The notes: a model not told the origin generated them from the letters alone. 64,000 bases of DNA from Actinoallomurus purpureus (GCF_024055795.1 NZ_JAMXMY010000001.1:310001-374000), one strand, 5' to 3'; shown: positions 33,553 to 43,315, counted from the first letter of the stretch. Translations and numbers: made by a program.

Positions 33553-33672
33553 TTCTCCTCTTCGTCCGCCGGGCCCCAAAGATTCCCTACGCAGCGGTTT
33601 CCCATCCCTTGCCGTTGATGCGGGCAGGTTCAGGAACAGGTCTGGCCGTGCCGACGACGATCGGGGGATCTC

Positions 33673-35097
33673 GTGGTGGATGAGGACGCTGTTTTCGATG
33701 TGATCGTGATCGGGGCCGGGCCAGTCGGTGAGAACGCCGCCGCGCGTGTCGTACGGGGCGGGCTCACGGCCGCCGTCGTCGAGAAGCGCCTGGTGGGCGG
33801 TGAGTGCAACTACTACGCGTGCGTCCCGAGCAAGGCGCTGCTCTGGCCGATGGAGCTGGCGGACGCGGTGAGCCGGATGCCGGGCCTTGAGCTGCGCGGC
33901 CCGATCGACACGCCCGCGGTGCTGGCCCGGCGCGACGAGGTCGTGTCCCACTTCGATGACACCGGTTATGTGGACTGGGTGGAGGAGCTGCCGGCGACGT
34001 TCTTCCGCGGACATGGGCGCCTGGCCGGACCACGGCGAGTGGAGGTGACGACGCCGGGCGGTCAGGTCCGGGGGCTACGGGCCCGGCACGCCGTCGTCGT
34101 CGCCACCGGCAGCAACCCGGACATCCCCGACGTACCCGGGCTGCGCGAGGCGCGCCCGTGGACGAACCAGGAGGCGACCAGCGTCCAGCAGGTGCCCAAG
34201 CGGCTCGTCGTGATCGGCGGCGGGCCCGTCGCGTGTGAGATGTCGCAGGCCCTGCACGCGCTCGGTGCCCTGGGGACCACCGTCGTCGTCCGTGACGACC
34301 GCCTGCTCACCAGGACCGAGCCGTTCGCCGGGGAGCTGCTGGCCCGGTCGTTCGCCGACGCCGGCATCGACGTGCGCCTCGGCCGCCATCCGGTCCGCGT
34401 CGAGCGCCTCGAGCCGGGCGGCCCGGTGACCGTCCACACCGACGACGGCGTGCGGATCGAGGCCGACGAGATCCTGGTCGGCACCGGCCGCCGTCTCGCC
34501 GTGACCGACATCGGCCTGGAGACGATCGATCTGGCGGCGAACGGCCCGATCGAGGTCGACGCGAGCATGCGGGCGACGGGGGTGCCCGACGGCTGGTTGT
34601 ACGCCGCCGGGGACGTCAACGGGCGCAACCTGCTCACCCACATGGGCAAGTACCAGGCACGCATCTGCGGCGACGTGATCGTCGCCCGCGCCGGCGGCCG
34701 GCCCGACGACCTGCCATCGCTGCGCGACACCGCCGACGACCGGGGCGCGCCACAGGTCATCTTCACCGACCCCCAGGTGTGCGCCGTCGGGCGCACCGAG
34801 TCCGAGGCGCGCGCCGCCGGTCTTCCGGTTCGCGCCGTGGAGGTCGACATGGGCGCGGTGATCGGCGCCGAGCTACAGACGCCGGGCTACACCGGCCGGG
34901 CGAAGCTGGTCGTCGACGAGGATCGCCGCGTGCTCCTCGGCGCCACGTTCGTCGGCCCGGCGGCGGTCGATCTCCTCCACGGAGCCACCATCGCGGTGAC
35001 CGCCGAGGTCGCCCTCGATCGGCTCTGGCACGCCGTTCCATCCTTCCCGACCACGAGCGAGATCTGGCTGAACCTCCTGCTCGAGTACGGCATGTGA
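33673..35097 (+). CDS. FAD-dependent pyridine nucleotide-disulfide oxidoreductase (E3-like)
   Basis: Flavoprotein of 474 residues of the dihydrolipoamide dehydrogenase/mercuric reductase group. FAD-binding DVIVIGAGPVGENAAARV opens the chain. The redox disulfide is in GGECNYYACVPSK, keeping the CxxxxC spacing. The NAD(P) site is RLVVIGGGPVACEMSQAL, the second FAD motif WLYAAGDVNG. The C-terminal dimer region has HAVPSFPTTSE, carrying the catalytic His-Glu pair. The usual GGTC is GGEC here. No lipoyl enzyme is nearby; it stands alone, so a role in mycothiol- or quinone-type reduction is possible. GTG at 33673 is the start. Confidence 0.9.
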   Translation: MVDEDAVFDVIVIGAGPVGENAAARVVRGGLTAAVVEKRLVGGECNYYACVPSKALLWPMELADAVSRMPGLELRGPIDTPAVLARRDEVVSHFDDTGYVDWVEELPATFFRGHGRLAGPRRVEVTTPGGQVRGLRARHAVVVATGSNPDIPDVPGLREARPWTNQEATSVQQVPKRLVVIGGGPVACEMSQALHALGALGTTVVVRDDRLLTRTEPFAGELLARSFADAGIDVRLGRHPVRVERLEPGGPVTVHTDDGVRIEADEILVGTGRRLAVTDIGLETIDLAANGPIEVDASMRATGVPDGWLYAAGDVNGRNLLTHMGKYQARICGDVIVARAGGRPDDLPSLRDTADDRGAPQVIFTDPQVCAVGRTESEARAAGLPVRAVEVDMGAVIGAELQTPGYTGRAKLVVDEDRRVLLGATFVGPAAVDLLHGATIAVTAEVALDRLWHAVPSFPTTSEIWLNLLLEYGM

Positions 35098-35218
35098 GGT
35101 CGGATCAGCGGTAACCACCGAGCTTCCTCAACACTCGGCCAAAAGACGGCAATAGGGCCAAGAATGGGCGAATAACGGGGAATGGCTGTGCCATGGAGGC
35201 CGGTCCGCGGAGGTGGTC

Positions 35219-35497
35219 ATGGCGACCTATGAGTACGCGTGTCCGGGCTGCGGCTCCTTCGACGCACGGCTGCCGCTGGGCACTGCGCCCGCGACGCGGG
35301 AGTGTCCCGTCTGCGGGCGCGAGTGTCGGCGCGTGTACTCCGCACCGGCGCTGACGCGCACGTCCGCGACCGTACGGGCGAGCCGGGAACGTGAAGAACA
35401 GAGCCGGGAGGCGCCGGCGATCGTGTCGGAGGTGCCGCCGTCGCGGCGGCCCTCCCGGCGCCCGCACCCGGCGCTCGCGCACCTGCCACGGCCGTGA
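35219..35497 (+). CDS. fmdB: FmdB family zinc-ribbon regulator
   Basis: Small protein of 92 residues. The N-terminal zinc ribbon ATYEYACPGCGSF pairs with ECPVCGRECRRVYS, giving four cysteines. The rest is a disordered Arg/Pro/Glu-rich tail. FmdB is linked with regulation of formamidase genes in other bacteria. The ATG at 35219 has GGAGGTG six bases before it. It precedes the amiS and fmdA homologues on the same strand, 104 bp from amiS, consistent with one amide-utilisation unit. Confidence 0.85.
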   Translation: MATYEYACPGCGSFDARLPLGTAPATRECPVCGRECRRVYSAPALTRTSATVRASREREEQSREAPAIVSEVPPSRRPSRRPHPALAHLPRP

Positions 35498-35601
35498 GCG
35501 CGGCCTGTGGTGCGGGTCCGTGATGCGGGCCCGTGGCGCGAGGTCGCGGGCGGGAACGACATGACGGCGCCCTGGGCCCGGCGGCCGAGGGGTGAGGCTT
35601 G

Positions 35602-36237
35602 ATGGCGAACGTAGGGCTTCTCTATGTGGGAGCGGTGCTGTTCCTCAACGGGATGATGCTGCTCGGCAAGGTCGATCCCAAGGCCACGGCGCTGCTGAAC
35701 CTGTTCGTCGGCGCCATGCAGGTGGTCTTCCCGACCGTGTTGATCGCGACGGCCGGACGCGACACCCACCTGATCCTGGCGGCATCCGGGCTGTACCTGT
35801 TCGGGTTCACCTACCTGTATGTCGGGATCGGGTTGCTGACCGGGCTCGACACCAGCGGCGTCGGATACTTCTCGCTGTTCGTGGCCGTGATGGCGCTCGG
35901 CTACGCCGTCGTCAACTTCCGCATCCTGCGCGACCCGCCGTTCGGCGTCATCTGGCTGTACTGGGCGTTCCTGTGGTTCCTGTTCTTCGTCCTGCTCGGA
36001 CTGAAGGTCGAGGGGATCACCGTCTACACGGGCTGGGTGACGGCGATCGAAGGCTGGGTCACCGGGGCTATCCCGGCGATCCTTCTGCTGTGCGGCTACT
36101 GGGGCAGGCACGGGCAGGTCGCGGTCCTGCTGGCGGTGTTCGCCGTAGTGGTCTTCGGCGCCCTGTGGCTCCTGGTCGGCCCGGGACACCGTCTCGGCCA
36201 CCGGCCCGGCGGCGTGGCGGCGGCGGGACGTCCCTGA
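35602..36237 (+). CDS. amiS: AmiS/UreI family amide or urea channel
   Basis: Membrane protein of 211 residues with seven hydrophobic helices. The opening MANVGLLYVGAVLFLNGMML is the AmiS signature, and LYLFGFTYLYVGIGLLTGLD and WVTAIEGWVTGAIPAILLL fit the pore-lining helices of UreI-type channels. It takes up short-chain amides or urea by facilitated diffusion. It sits between fmdB and the acetamidase/formamidase gene (51 bp away), so its substrate is probably formamide or acetamide. The ATG at 35602 follows a TTG. Confidence 0.9.
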   Translation: MANVGLLYVGAVLFLNGMMLLGKVDPKATALLNLFVGAMQVVFPTVLIATAGRDTHLILAASGLYLFGFTYLYVGIGLLTGLDTSGVGYFSLFVAVMALGYAVVNFRILRDPPFGVIWLYWAFLWFLFFVLLGLKVEGITVYTGWVTAIEGWVTGAIPAILLLCGYWGRHGQVAVLLAVFAVVVFGALWLLVGPGHRLGHRPGGVAAAGRP

Positions 36238-36288
36238 GGACCGGCCTCCCGATTCGAGTTCGTGAATTCGGCAGGGGAGTGAGTGATC

Positions 36289-37536
36289 ATGCCAGACGTC
36301 GTATTCCACGTTGACCAGTCACGGTCAATGCGTGATCAGAAGGTACCCGGCCACAACAGGTGGCATCCGGCCGTGCCGGCCGCCGATTCCGTCCGGCCGG
36401 GCGATGAGTTCCGGATGGAATGCCGGGAGTGGACCGACTGTCAGATCGGCAACAACGACTCCGCCAACGACGTACGCGACGTCGATCTGACGTTGTGCCA
36501 CATGCTGAGCGGCCCGATCCGGATCGAAGGGGCCGAGCCCGGCGATCTGCTGATCGTCGACATCCTCGACCTCGGGCCCGTACCCCAGCACGTCGGAGAC
36601 GCGGCGGGCGAGGGTTGGGGCTACACCGGGGTGTTCGCCAAGTCCAACGGCGGATCGTTCCTGACGGACTACTACCCGGACGCCGTCAAGGCGATCTGGG
36701 ACTTCCACGGCCAGCAGGCCTCTTCTCGGCACCTGCCCGGCGTGCGGTACACCGGCATCACCCACCCGGGGCTGTTCGGCACCGCGCCGTCGCAGGAGCT
36801 GCTGGAGCGGTGGAACCGCCGGGAGCAGGCCCTGATCGACACCAACCCCGATCGGGTGCCACCCCTGGCGCTGCCGCCGGAGCCCACCGGCGCGCTGGTC
36901 GGCCACGCCCACGGCGGTGACGCCGACCGGGTCGCCCGGGAGGGCGCCCGCACGGTGCCGGCCCGTGAGCACGGCGGTAATCAGGACATCAAGAACTTCA
37001 GCCGCGGATCCCGCGTGTTCGTGCCCGTCTTCGTCGACGGCGCGAACCTCTCCGTGGGCGACCTGCACTTCAGCCAGGGCGACGGAGAGATCACCTTCTG
37101 CGGCGCGATCGAGATGGGAGGTTTCATCGACTTCCACGTCGACCTGATCAAGGGCGGCATGGAGAAGTACGGCATCACCACCAACCCGGTCTTCATGCCG
37201 GGCAACGTCGAGCCGAGGTACTCGGAGTTCATGAGCTTCGTCGGCATCTCCGTCGATCCCGACGACGACACGAACCTCTACATGGACGCGACGCTGGCCT
37301 ACAAGTGCGCCTGCCTCAACGCCATCGAGTACCTCAAGAGGTGGGGCTACAGCGGCGAACAGGCGTACCTGATCCTCGGGTCCGCGCCGGTCGAGGGGCG
37401 GATCAGCGGGATCGTCGACATCCCGAACGCCTGCTGCACGCTGTACCTGCCCACGGCGATCTTCGATTTCGACATCCGTCCCACCATGGACGGTCCCCGG
37501 AGCGCCGATCGCGGGAAGTGCGCCGTCACCTCATGA
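36289..37536 (+). CDS. fmdA: Acetamidase/formamidase (FmdA)
   Basis: Amidase of 415 residues that hydrolyses formamide or acetamide to ammonia and the acid. The family signatures are NRWHPAVPAADSVRPGDEF, CREWTDCQIGNNDSANDV, and SVGDLHFSQGDGEITFCGAIEMGG with the metal-binding His and acidic residues. The length is normal. GGGGAG stands nine bases before the ATG at 36289 (a GTG at 36283 would add two residues). Together with amiS and fmdB it completes an amide-nitrogen module. A hairpin terminator lies seven bases after the stop. Confidence 0.94.
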   Translation: MPDVVFHVDQSRSMRDQKVPGHNRWHPAVPAADSVRPGDEFRMECREWTDCQIGNNDSANDVRDVDLTLCHMLSGPIRIEGAEPGDLLIVDILDLGPVPQHVGDAAGEGWGYTGVFAKSNGGSFLTDYYPDAVKAIWDFHGQQASSRHLPGVRYTGITHPGLFGTAPSQELLERWNRREQALIDTNPDRVPPLALPPEPTGALVGHAHGGDADRVAREGARTVPAREHGGNQDIKNFSRGSRVFVPVFVDGANLSVGDLHFSQGDGEITFCGAIEMGGFIDFHVDLIKGGMEKYGITTNPVFMPGNVEPRYSEFMSFVGISVDPDDDTNLYMDATLAYKCACLNAIEYLKRWGYSGEQAYLILGSAPVEGRISGIVDIPNACCTLYLPTAIFDFDIRPTMDGPRSADRGKCAVTS

Positions 37537-37542
37537 CACCAT

Positions 37543-37576
37543 CGTGGCGCCGGAGCCGGAGGTCTCCGGCGCCACG
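37543..37576. terminator. Bidirectional hairpin between fmdA and the convergent ROK gene
   Basis: A perfect 12-bp stem (CGTGGCGCCGGA with its complement) encloses a 10-nt loop in the 59-bp gap between converging genes, so it can serve both. Confidence 0.75.
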
Positions 37577-37595
37577 CCGTACCCCGCCGGGAGCG

Positions 37596-38867
37596 TCACC
37601 GGCTGGCGCCGAGCGCGTCGGGGGAGAGGTGGCGTCTCTCGACGTCGTCCAGGGCGCTCCGGGTCGCGCCGAGGGCCACCGCGGTGTCGCCGAGCGAGGA
37701 CAGCGCGAGCCGCGGGCGCACCAGGGTGCGGCGGCGGAGGTGCCGCTCGACGACCGTCAGCAGCCGCGCTCCGGCGCGGGACACGCCCCCGCCGATCACG
37801 ATCAGCTCCGGGTCGAGGAGCAGACAGGCGGCGGCGAGGCCGCGGGCGAAACGGGCGGCGATCTGGTCGACGATCGATTCGGCGAGTGCGCTCCCGGCCG
37901 ACGCGGCGTCGAAGAGCGCGGCCACGTCGTCGTGCGGCCGTGCCCGCAGCATCAGCTCACGCAGCCGCGCGTCGCCCTGACGCTCCGCCTCCGCGAGGGC
38001 GAGCTCGATGATCGCGGAGGCGCCGACCTGGCGTTCGAAGGGGCCCATCGTGTCGCGGGTGACGATGTGGGGGCCGTCGGGACCGCGGTGTTCGGCGAGG
38101 TCGAGGAAGCCGATCTCCCCGGCCGCGGCGTTCGTCCCCCGGAGCAGCCGGCCGTCGATCATGATGCCGGCGCCGACGCGGGCGCCCCACTGCACGAAGA
38201 CCAGGTCGTCCGCCTCGGTCGCGGTGCCGCGCCAGCGTTCGGCGAGGACGGCGAGGTTGACGTCGTTGTGGACGCTGAGCGGGCACGCGAGCAGCGAGCG
38301 GAGCTCGGCGGCGACGGGGATGGAGGCCCAGCCGGGGATGCTCGGCGCCAGCGTCACCGTTCCCGTCTTGGTGTCGACGAGTCCGGGGCTGCCGATCGCG
38401 GCGGACAGCACATCCCCGGCCGGGACGCCGGCCTCGGCCAGGACGTCCGTGGTGATCCGCAGCAGCGCCCGGAGGACCTCCTCGCCGCCGCGCAGCCGGT
38501 GGGTGTCCTCGCGCCGCTCGGCGATCACGTTGCCGGCCAGGTCGGAGACCATGGCGAGGATCTTGTGGGGTCCGACGTCGGCGCCGAGGACGTGGCCCGC
38601 CTCGGACCGGAACCGGATCACCGCCGCGGGGCGGCCGACCCTGATCTCCCCGCCGGCTCCGGACCGCTGATCCGCGTCCTCGGCCCAGCCTTCCGCCCGC
38701 AGCGTATCGATGGCCCGGCTCACGGCGGGCCGGGACAGGCCCGTGGCCGTGACCAGGTCGGCGACCCGCTGCGGGCCGCCCTCCCGCAGCGCGGTCAGCA
38801 CCGTCACGACGTTGATCCGGCGCAGCACGTGCGGCCCCGTACCGGCCGGCATCGGCTCCCTCGTCAC
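37596..38867 (-). CDS. ROK family transcriptional repressor
   Basis: Sugar-responsive repressor of 423 residues. The N-terminal winged helix reads RVADLVTATGLSRPAVSRAI and a wing of GEIRVGRPAAVIRF. The ROK kinase-like part has the phosphate-binding segment VLGADVGPHKILAMVSDLAG and ALGATRSAL at the end. The usual CxCGxxGC zinc motif is missing: the region reads GEIGFLDLAEHRGPDGPHIV. This suggests either loss of zinc or a distinct branch. It is divergent from the secreted glycosidase gene, with a partial inverted repeat between them, so it probably controls that gene. GTG at 38867 is used; an ATG five codons in is possible. Confidence 0.9.
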   Translation of the reverse strand: MTREPMPAGTGPHVLRRINVVTVLTALREGGPQRVADLVTATGLSRPAVSRAIDTLRAEGWAEDADQRSGAGGEIRVGRPAAVIRFRSEAGHVLGADVGPHKILAMVSDLAGNVIAERREDTHRLRGGEEVLRALLRITTDVLAEAGVPAGDVLSAAIGSPGLVDTKTGTVTLAPSIPGWASIPVAAELRSLLACPLSVHNDVNLAVLAERWRGTATEADDLVFVQWGARVGAGIMIDGRLLRGTNAAAGEIGFLDLAEHRGPDGPHIVTRDTMGPFERQVGASAIIELALAEAERQGDARLRELMLRARPHDDVAALFDAASAGSALAESIVDQIAARFARGLAAACLLLDPELIVIGGGVSRAGARLLTVVERHLRRRTLVRPRLALSSLGDTAVALGATRSALDDVERRHLSPDALGASR

Positions 38868-38903
38868 GGAATCCCCTCTTGACCCGCACAGTGACAGAAG
38901 TTA

Positions 38904-38928
38904 TTAGTTACGAACGATACGTTACTAA
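38904..38928. promoter_or_regulatory. Candidate ROK operator in the repressor / glycosidase intergenic region
   Basis: TTAGTTACG and CGTTACTAA flank a 7-bp spacer, an inverted repeat with one mismatch. It is AT-rich in high-GC DNA and lies 37 bp from the repressor start and 90 bp from the glycosidase start. Its TTAGT-ACTAA ends recall the AA10 operator, TAGTAAACTTTACTA. Confidence 0.5.
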
Positions 38929-39018
38929 ATATCCGCCGAGTGGCCACGGTGTCTGGAGAACACCGGCCGTTTCCGCCTCCGCCGTTCCGCGTCTTCCGCC
39001 CCAGAAGGCAGGTTCGCC

Positions 39019-42000
39019 ATGCGATCGTTCCTCCGCCACGCCCTCGCACTCGCCACCCCCCTGATCCTCACGCTCGGCCTCGCCCCGCCCGGCCGGGCGG
39101 CCACCCCGCGCCCCGCCGCTCCCTCCCGGCCCGCGATCGTCCACGCGACGACCGGAGCCTCCGGCTACGGCAACGCCTACAACGACTACCGGCGCGCCCC
39201 GTACGGGGTGCTGGAGACACCGGCGCAGCAGCAGACCCTGCCGCCGGTCAGGGACGACCCGAACGAGGCGTTCGACTGGTACCGGTACCCCCGTGCCGCC
39301 ATCGGTGTGTACGGCGGCCCGGAACGATCGATCATCACGCCCGAGGGCTACCTGCAGACCGGGTACGCCGCGCTGACGTTCGCCACCGGCTCGTCGCGGA
39401 CCCCCGTGAACCAGCGGGTCAAGACCTGGGTGGACGGGTACCTGCCGATCCTGTCGGAACAGTTCGACTCCGGCGGTGTCCAGCACGCGATCCGGTTCTT
39501 CGCCGCCAAGGTGCCCGGCGTCGCCAAGGTCCCCTTCACCCAGTCGTACGGTCTGCCGGCCAAGAAGGTGACGGCCGACGTCGACAACATGGTGAACTTC
39601 GTCAAGGTCAGCCTCACCAACCCGGGCTCCTCGCCGGTCACGCACCGGTTCTCGGCCACCCTCGACCTCACCAAGGGCATCGGCGCGCTGAACGGCAACT
39701 CCGGCCCGAGCAAACCCGCGAATCCGGGCTGGGACGACGACCAGCGCGTCTACGGCGGCGACGGGAAGCTCCTCCTGGTCTCCGGGCAGACGCCGAGCGG
39801 CGTCGACGGCGGCACCCAGGACTACGACGTCACGCTGGAACCCCACCAGACCCGGACGCTCACCTTCGCGATGCCCTACTTCGTCGGGCAGGACTCCGAC
39901 ACCGCGCCGATCAAGGGCACGGACTACGACCGGTACGAGCAGCAGACCGCGCAGTTCTGGCACCGTACGCTCGACCAGGCCGGGACGGTCCTCCAGGTCC
40001 CCGGCAGCGGCGCCGAGACGAAGGTGCTGGACGCCTACAAGGCCAACCTGGCGTTCTCCCTCATCCTGATGAACGTCGTCGACGGCCGGTACTACTGGAA
40101 CGCCAACCCGACCGTCTACGCCCACTACTGGCTGCGCGACACGGCCTTCGACATCGACGGCATCCTGAACGCCGGCTTCACCGCCGTCGCCAAGCAGGTC
40201 ACGCTCGAGATGCTCGACTGGCAGTCCGACACCGGGCAGTTCATCTCCCAGTCGGGGCAGTACGACGGCAACGGGGAGGCCCTGTGGGCGTTCGCCAACT
40301 ACTACCAACGCACCCATGACACCGAATTCGCCCGCCAGGTCTGGCCCGCCGTCCAGCGGGCGATGGACTGGGAGTGGCAGATCCGCCGGCAGTACTGGCA
40401 GTCCGACGACGGCCTGTTCCCCGCCTCCACGATGAAGGACGACGAAGGCGTCCGCGGGCACGTGCTCACCTACGACCTGTGGAACATCGCCGGCGAGGAG
40501 GGGGCCGCGAAGATCGCCGAGGCGGTCGGCGACGGCGCGACCGCCGCGACGTGGAAACAGCGCCGCACCCAGTACATCGGCATCCTGCGGTCCAAGCTCG
40601 CCCCGCAGGTGAAGAAGCTGGGCGTCATCCCGCCCACGACCGAGGGCATGGCTGCGCCGGGCGTCCGCGACGGCTGGTACGGCGGCGTGTACGGGATCGA
40701 CTGGGGCAACCTCGAGGCCGTCTGGCCCGCGAACGCCTTCCGCCCGGACGACCCGTGGATCACCAAGAGCCTGGCCGTCTGGCGGCGCAAGATGTTCGAG
40801 GGCATCTTCGGCTACCCGTCCGGCGGCGTGGAGAGCACCCTGCACTCCTACACGCCGATGTCGCTGTCGATCACCGACATCCTTCGCGGGGACCAGGACG
40901 CGGCACTGTCGTCGCTGTACTCCCTGCTGACGCACACCTCCGCCACGCACATGGCCTCGGAGGGCATGGCCTCGGCCCAGCGCTGGGGGTGGTCGTCGAC
41001 CGACCAGACCCAGCCGCACGCCGAGTTCGCCGGCAAGTACCTGACCTTCCTGCGCGACATGCTCGCCAATGAGGCGTCGGACGGGTCCCTGCACCTGGCG
41101 AACGTCTGGTCGCCGCAGTGGAGCAGGCCCGGCCAGACCCTGGGCTTCACCGGGGACACCGACTTCGGGCCGATGTCCTACACCGCGACCGTCGACGGGA
41201 AGGGCGCCACGATGCGCCTCACGCCGCCGACCCGCGGCACCCCGGACAACGTCGTGATCTCGGCGCCGGACGGGACCGCCCTCACCTCGGTGACCGTGGA
41301 CGGCCACCGCGCCGGCCGGATTTCCGGGCACCAGGTCACCCTGACGTCGCCCCGGCAGGCGAGCGTGATCCGGCTCAACTGGACGAGGACACGATCCGTG
41401 CCGCAGCTCGGCGTCGCCCACGCGGCCGCGGACTACGAGGCGAACTACCAGCGGATGACGTCGCCGATCGACGCCACGGTCACCGCCGTCAAGGCCGATC
41501 ACCGCGCCATCGAGGCGGGTGCGCCGCTGTCGGTCACCGGGACGGTGGTCAACGACGGGGGAGCCGGCTACCTCGCCGACCCCCGTGTCGTGCTCTACGT
41601 GAACGGCCAGGCGACCCAGACCGACACGACGACGTTCGCCCGGGGGATCGGGTTCACCACCCCCGCGCGGATCGTCTCCTTCGGCCACCACGACGAGGGC
41701 ACCGTGCCCGTGGCGTTCTCCCCTCAGCTGTGCGCCCCAGGGCACTACACGATCGGCATCGGGCTCGGGTCGGCGGCGCCCACGCACACGGTCGAGGTCG
41801 ACGTCCGCGCCCCGTCGAAGGCCACGCCGCCGACCGCGACACTCGAGCTGTCACCCGGTTCGCCGTACGTCGACGGCGGCGGTAAGGCCGCCGTCACCGG
41901 CAAGGTGACCAACACCGGCTGTCTCGCGGTGACGGGAACGAAGGTGACCCTCGCCGCGCCGGACGGCTGGACGGCGACGCCGCAGGACCCGGCCGTTCTC

Positions 42001-42729
42001 GGCACCATCGAGCCGGGCGCCTCGGCGACCGCCTCCTGGACGCTCACCCCGCCCGCGACGCTTCCCGACCCCGACCCGACCGTGAGCGTCGGCGCCTCAG
42101 CGACCTTCGCGGACGGCGCGGGCGGCACCGGGAAGGCGAGCGGCTCGGCGACCCTCACCGCCTTCGCGGCGCCGTCGGCCGAATACCGGTCCGTCGCGAG
42201 CACCGCCGCCCACGTCGGGCAGCTCGGCGACCGGTACGCCGTCTTCGCCGACGGCAAGGATCAGTGGGGACGCACGGATCAGTTCGGCGCCCTCTACCGC
42301 AAGGGCGCGGGCAAGGAGGCCATGACGGTGACGACCAAGGTCACACGGCAGGACCCGACGGGTGTCTGGGCCAAGGCCGGCATCGTCGTCCGCAACGACC
42401 TGTCCGCCAAGAGCCCCGGGTACGTGATCCTGGCCGCCACACCCGCCAACGGCGTCGTCATGCAGTGGGACGCCAACGGCGACGGCTACCTGGACACCAC
42501 GCTGAACACCGGTTTCTCCGGCTACCCCGTGCAGCTCAAACTAGTACGGTCCGGCGCGACGTTCACCGGATCGTTCAGCCTCGACGGCAAGACCTGGCAG
42601 CAGGTCGCCACCGCCCAGGTGCCGAGCGCGGCGGCCACACAGGACGTCGGCCTCTCGGCGGCGGCCGTCACCGGGGACGCCTCAGGCCGGATCTCCGGCG
42701 CGGAGTTCACCGGCTTCGGAATCGAGTAA
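39019..42729 (+). CDS. Large secreted multidomain glycosidase ((alpha/alpha)6-barrel type)
   Basis: Extracellular protein of 1236 residues. A signal peptide ends near PPGRA (27). Residues about 50-330 look like a beta-rich N-domain and about 330-740 like a six-hairpin catalytic barrel (AHYWLRDTAFDIDGIL; GQYDGNGEALWAFANYYQRT; DGWYGGVYGIDWGNLEAVWP). A beta-sandwich follows, then a NEW3-type Ig domain (AAVTGKVTNTGCLAVTG), then a C-terminal concanavalin-like domain (GVWAKAGIVVRNDLSAKSPG). The glycosidase family cannot be fixed; GH15, GH63 and GH78 have related folds. The ATG at 39019 is used. Divergence from a ROK repressor implies induction by its sugar product. Confidence 0.82.
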   Translation: MRSFLRHALALATPLILTLGLAPPGRAATPRPAAPSRPAIVHATTGASGYGNAYNDYRRAPYGVLETPAQQQTLPPVRDDPNEAFDWYRYPRAAIGVYGGPERSIITPEGYLQTGYAALTFATGSSRTPVNQRVKTWVDGYLPILSEQFDSGGVQHAIRFFAAKVPGVAKVPFTQSYGLPAKKVTADVDNMVNFVKVSLTNPGSSPVTHRFSATLDLTKGIGALNGNSGPSKPANPGWDDDQRVYGGDGKLLLVSGQTPSGVDGGTQDYDVTLEPHQTRTLTFAMPYFVGQDSDTAPIKGTDYDRYEQQTAQFWHRTLDQAGTVLQVPGSGAETKVLDAYKANLAFSLILMNVVDGRYYWNANPTVYAHYWLRDTAFDIDGILNAGFTAVAKQVTLEMLDWQSDTGQFISQSGQYDGNGEALWAFANYYQRTHDTEFARQVWPAVQRAMDWEWQIRRQYWQSDDGLFPASTMKDDEGVRGHVLTYDLWNIAGEEGAAKIAEAVGDGATAATWKQRRTQYIGILRSKLAPQVKKLGVIPPTTEGMAAPGVRDGWYGGVYGIDWGNLEAVWPANAFRPDDPWITKSLAVWRRKMFEGIFGYPSGGVESTLHSYTPMSLSITDILRGDQDAALSSLYSLLTHTSATHMASEGMASAQRWGWSSTDQTQPHAEFAGKYLTFLRDMLANEASDGSLHLANVWSPQWSRPGQTLGFTGDTDFGPMSYTATVDGKGATMRLTPPTRGTPDNVVISAPDGTALTSVTVDGHRAGRISGHQVTLTSPRQASVIRLNWTRTRSVPQLGVAHAAADYEANYQRMTSPIDATVTAVKADHRAIEAGAPLSVTGTVVNDGGAGYLADPRVVLYVNGQATQTDTTTFARGIGFTTPARIVSFGHHDEGTVPVAFSPQLCAPGHYTIGIGLGSAAPTHTVEVDVRAPSKATPPTATLELSPGSPYVDGGGKAAVTGKVTNTGCLAVTGTKVTLAAPDGWTATPQDPAVLGTIEPGASATASWTLTPPATLPDPDPTVSVGASATFADGAGGTGKASGSATLTAFAAPSAEYRSVASTAAHVGQLGDRYAVFADGKDQWGRTDQFGALYRKGAGKEAMTVTTKVTRQDPTGVWAKAGIVVRNDLSAKSPGYVILAATPANGVVMQWDANGDGYLDTTLNTGFSGYPVQLKLVRSGATFTGSFSLDGKTWQQVATAQVPSAAATQDVGLSAAAVTGDASGRISGAEFTGFGIE

Positions 42730-42790
42730 CCGAGAGTCGAACAGGCGCCCGCTCTTCCCACGCTCCGGGAGGGGCGGGCACCCCGTCCGG

Positions 42791-43186
42791 CTACGGAAGT
42801 GCCCGGTCCATGATGTCGAGGGCGTCCTCCTTGATCCTCGTGGTGGACTCCTTCGACACCACCGGGAACGCCTGCCGCAGTTCACGCCGCCCGGCCACCG
42901 CCAGCGCGCCCCCGGCGGAGATCAACCCACCGCCGACCACGATGGCGGAGGCCCACGGCGGAAGCCTCCGGTGCAGCGCGGCGACCGTTCCGGCCACCAC
43001 CGCGCCCGTTCCGTACGCCATCAGCGCGCCGCCGCCACCGAGCAGCATCATCCCGCTCTTCGCCCTCGCGGCGCTGTCGACCATCTCCTGCTGGACGACC
43101 GCCAGCTCCTTGCGGACCAGGCGTACGGTCTGCTCCCTCACGTCGTCGAGCGCGTCGGTCATCGACTCGCCTTTGTCCTTCGCCAT
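42791..43186 (-). CDS. Phage holin family / Holin-X-like membrane protein
   Basis: Small protein of 131 residues. The amphipathic N-terminal helix REQTVRLVRKELAVVQQEM leads to two hydrophobic segments, MMLLGGGGALMAYGTGAVVA and SAIVVGGGLISAGGALAVAG. This is the actinobacterial holin-X (DUF1469-like) pattern. Despite the name, it is chromosomal in many actinomycetes and not necessarily phage-derived. No phage genes are near. It is divergent from a small hydrophobic protein gene. Function unknown; membrane-stress roles have been suggested for the family. Confidence 0.75.
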   Translation of the reverse strand: MAKDKGESMTDALDDVREQTVRLVRKELAVVQQEMVDSAARAKSGMMLLGGGGALMAYGTGAVVAGTVAALHRRLPPWASAIVVGGGLISAGGALAVAGRRELRQAFPVVSKESTTRIKEDALDIMDRALP

Positions 43187-43315
43187 GGCCGTCTCCTCAC
43201 CTGCCTTTTCCCCGAGCGCTACCCGGTGCGGGGCCGGAGTAACGCGTCCGGGCTCGTACCCCGTCGCCCGGCGGGTATGGCTCTGAGCAGGGACTACCGT
43301 GGAGGAGGCTGTGAT

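Noticed and set aside
42791-43186. Prophage suspected from the holin-like gene
   Set aside because: No other phage gene, integrase or attachment site is near; holin-X-like proteins are common chromosomal genes in actinomycetes.
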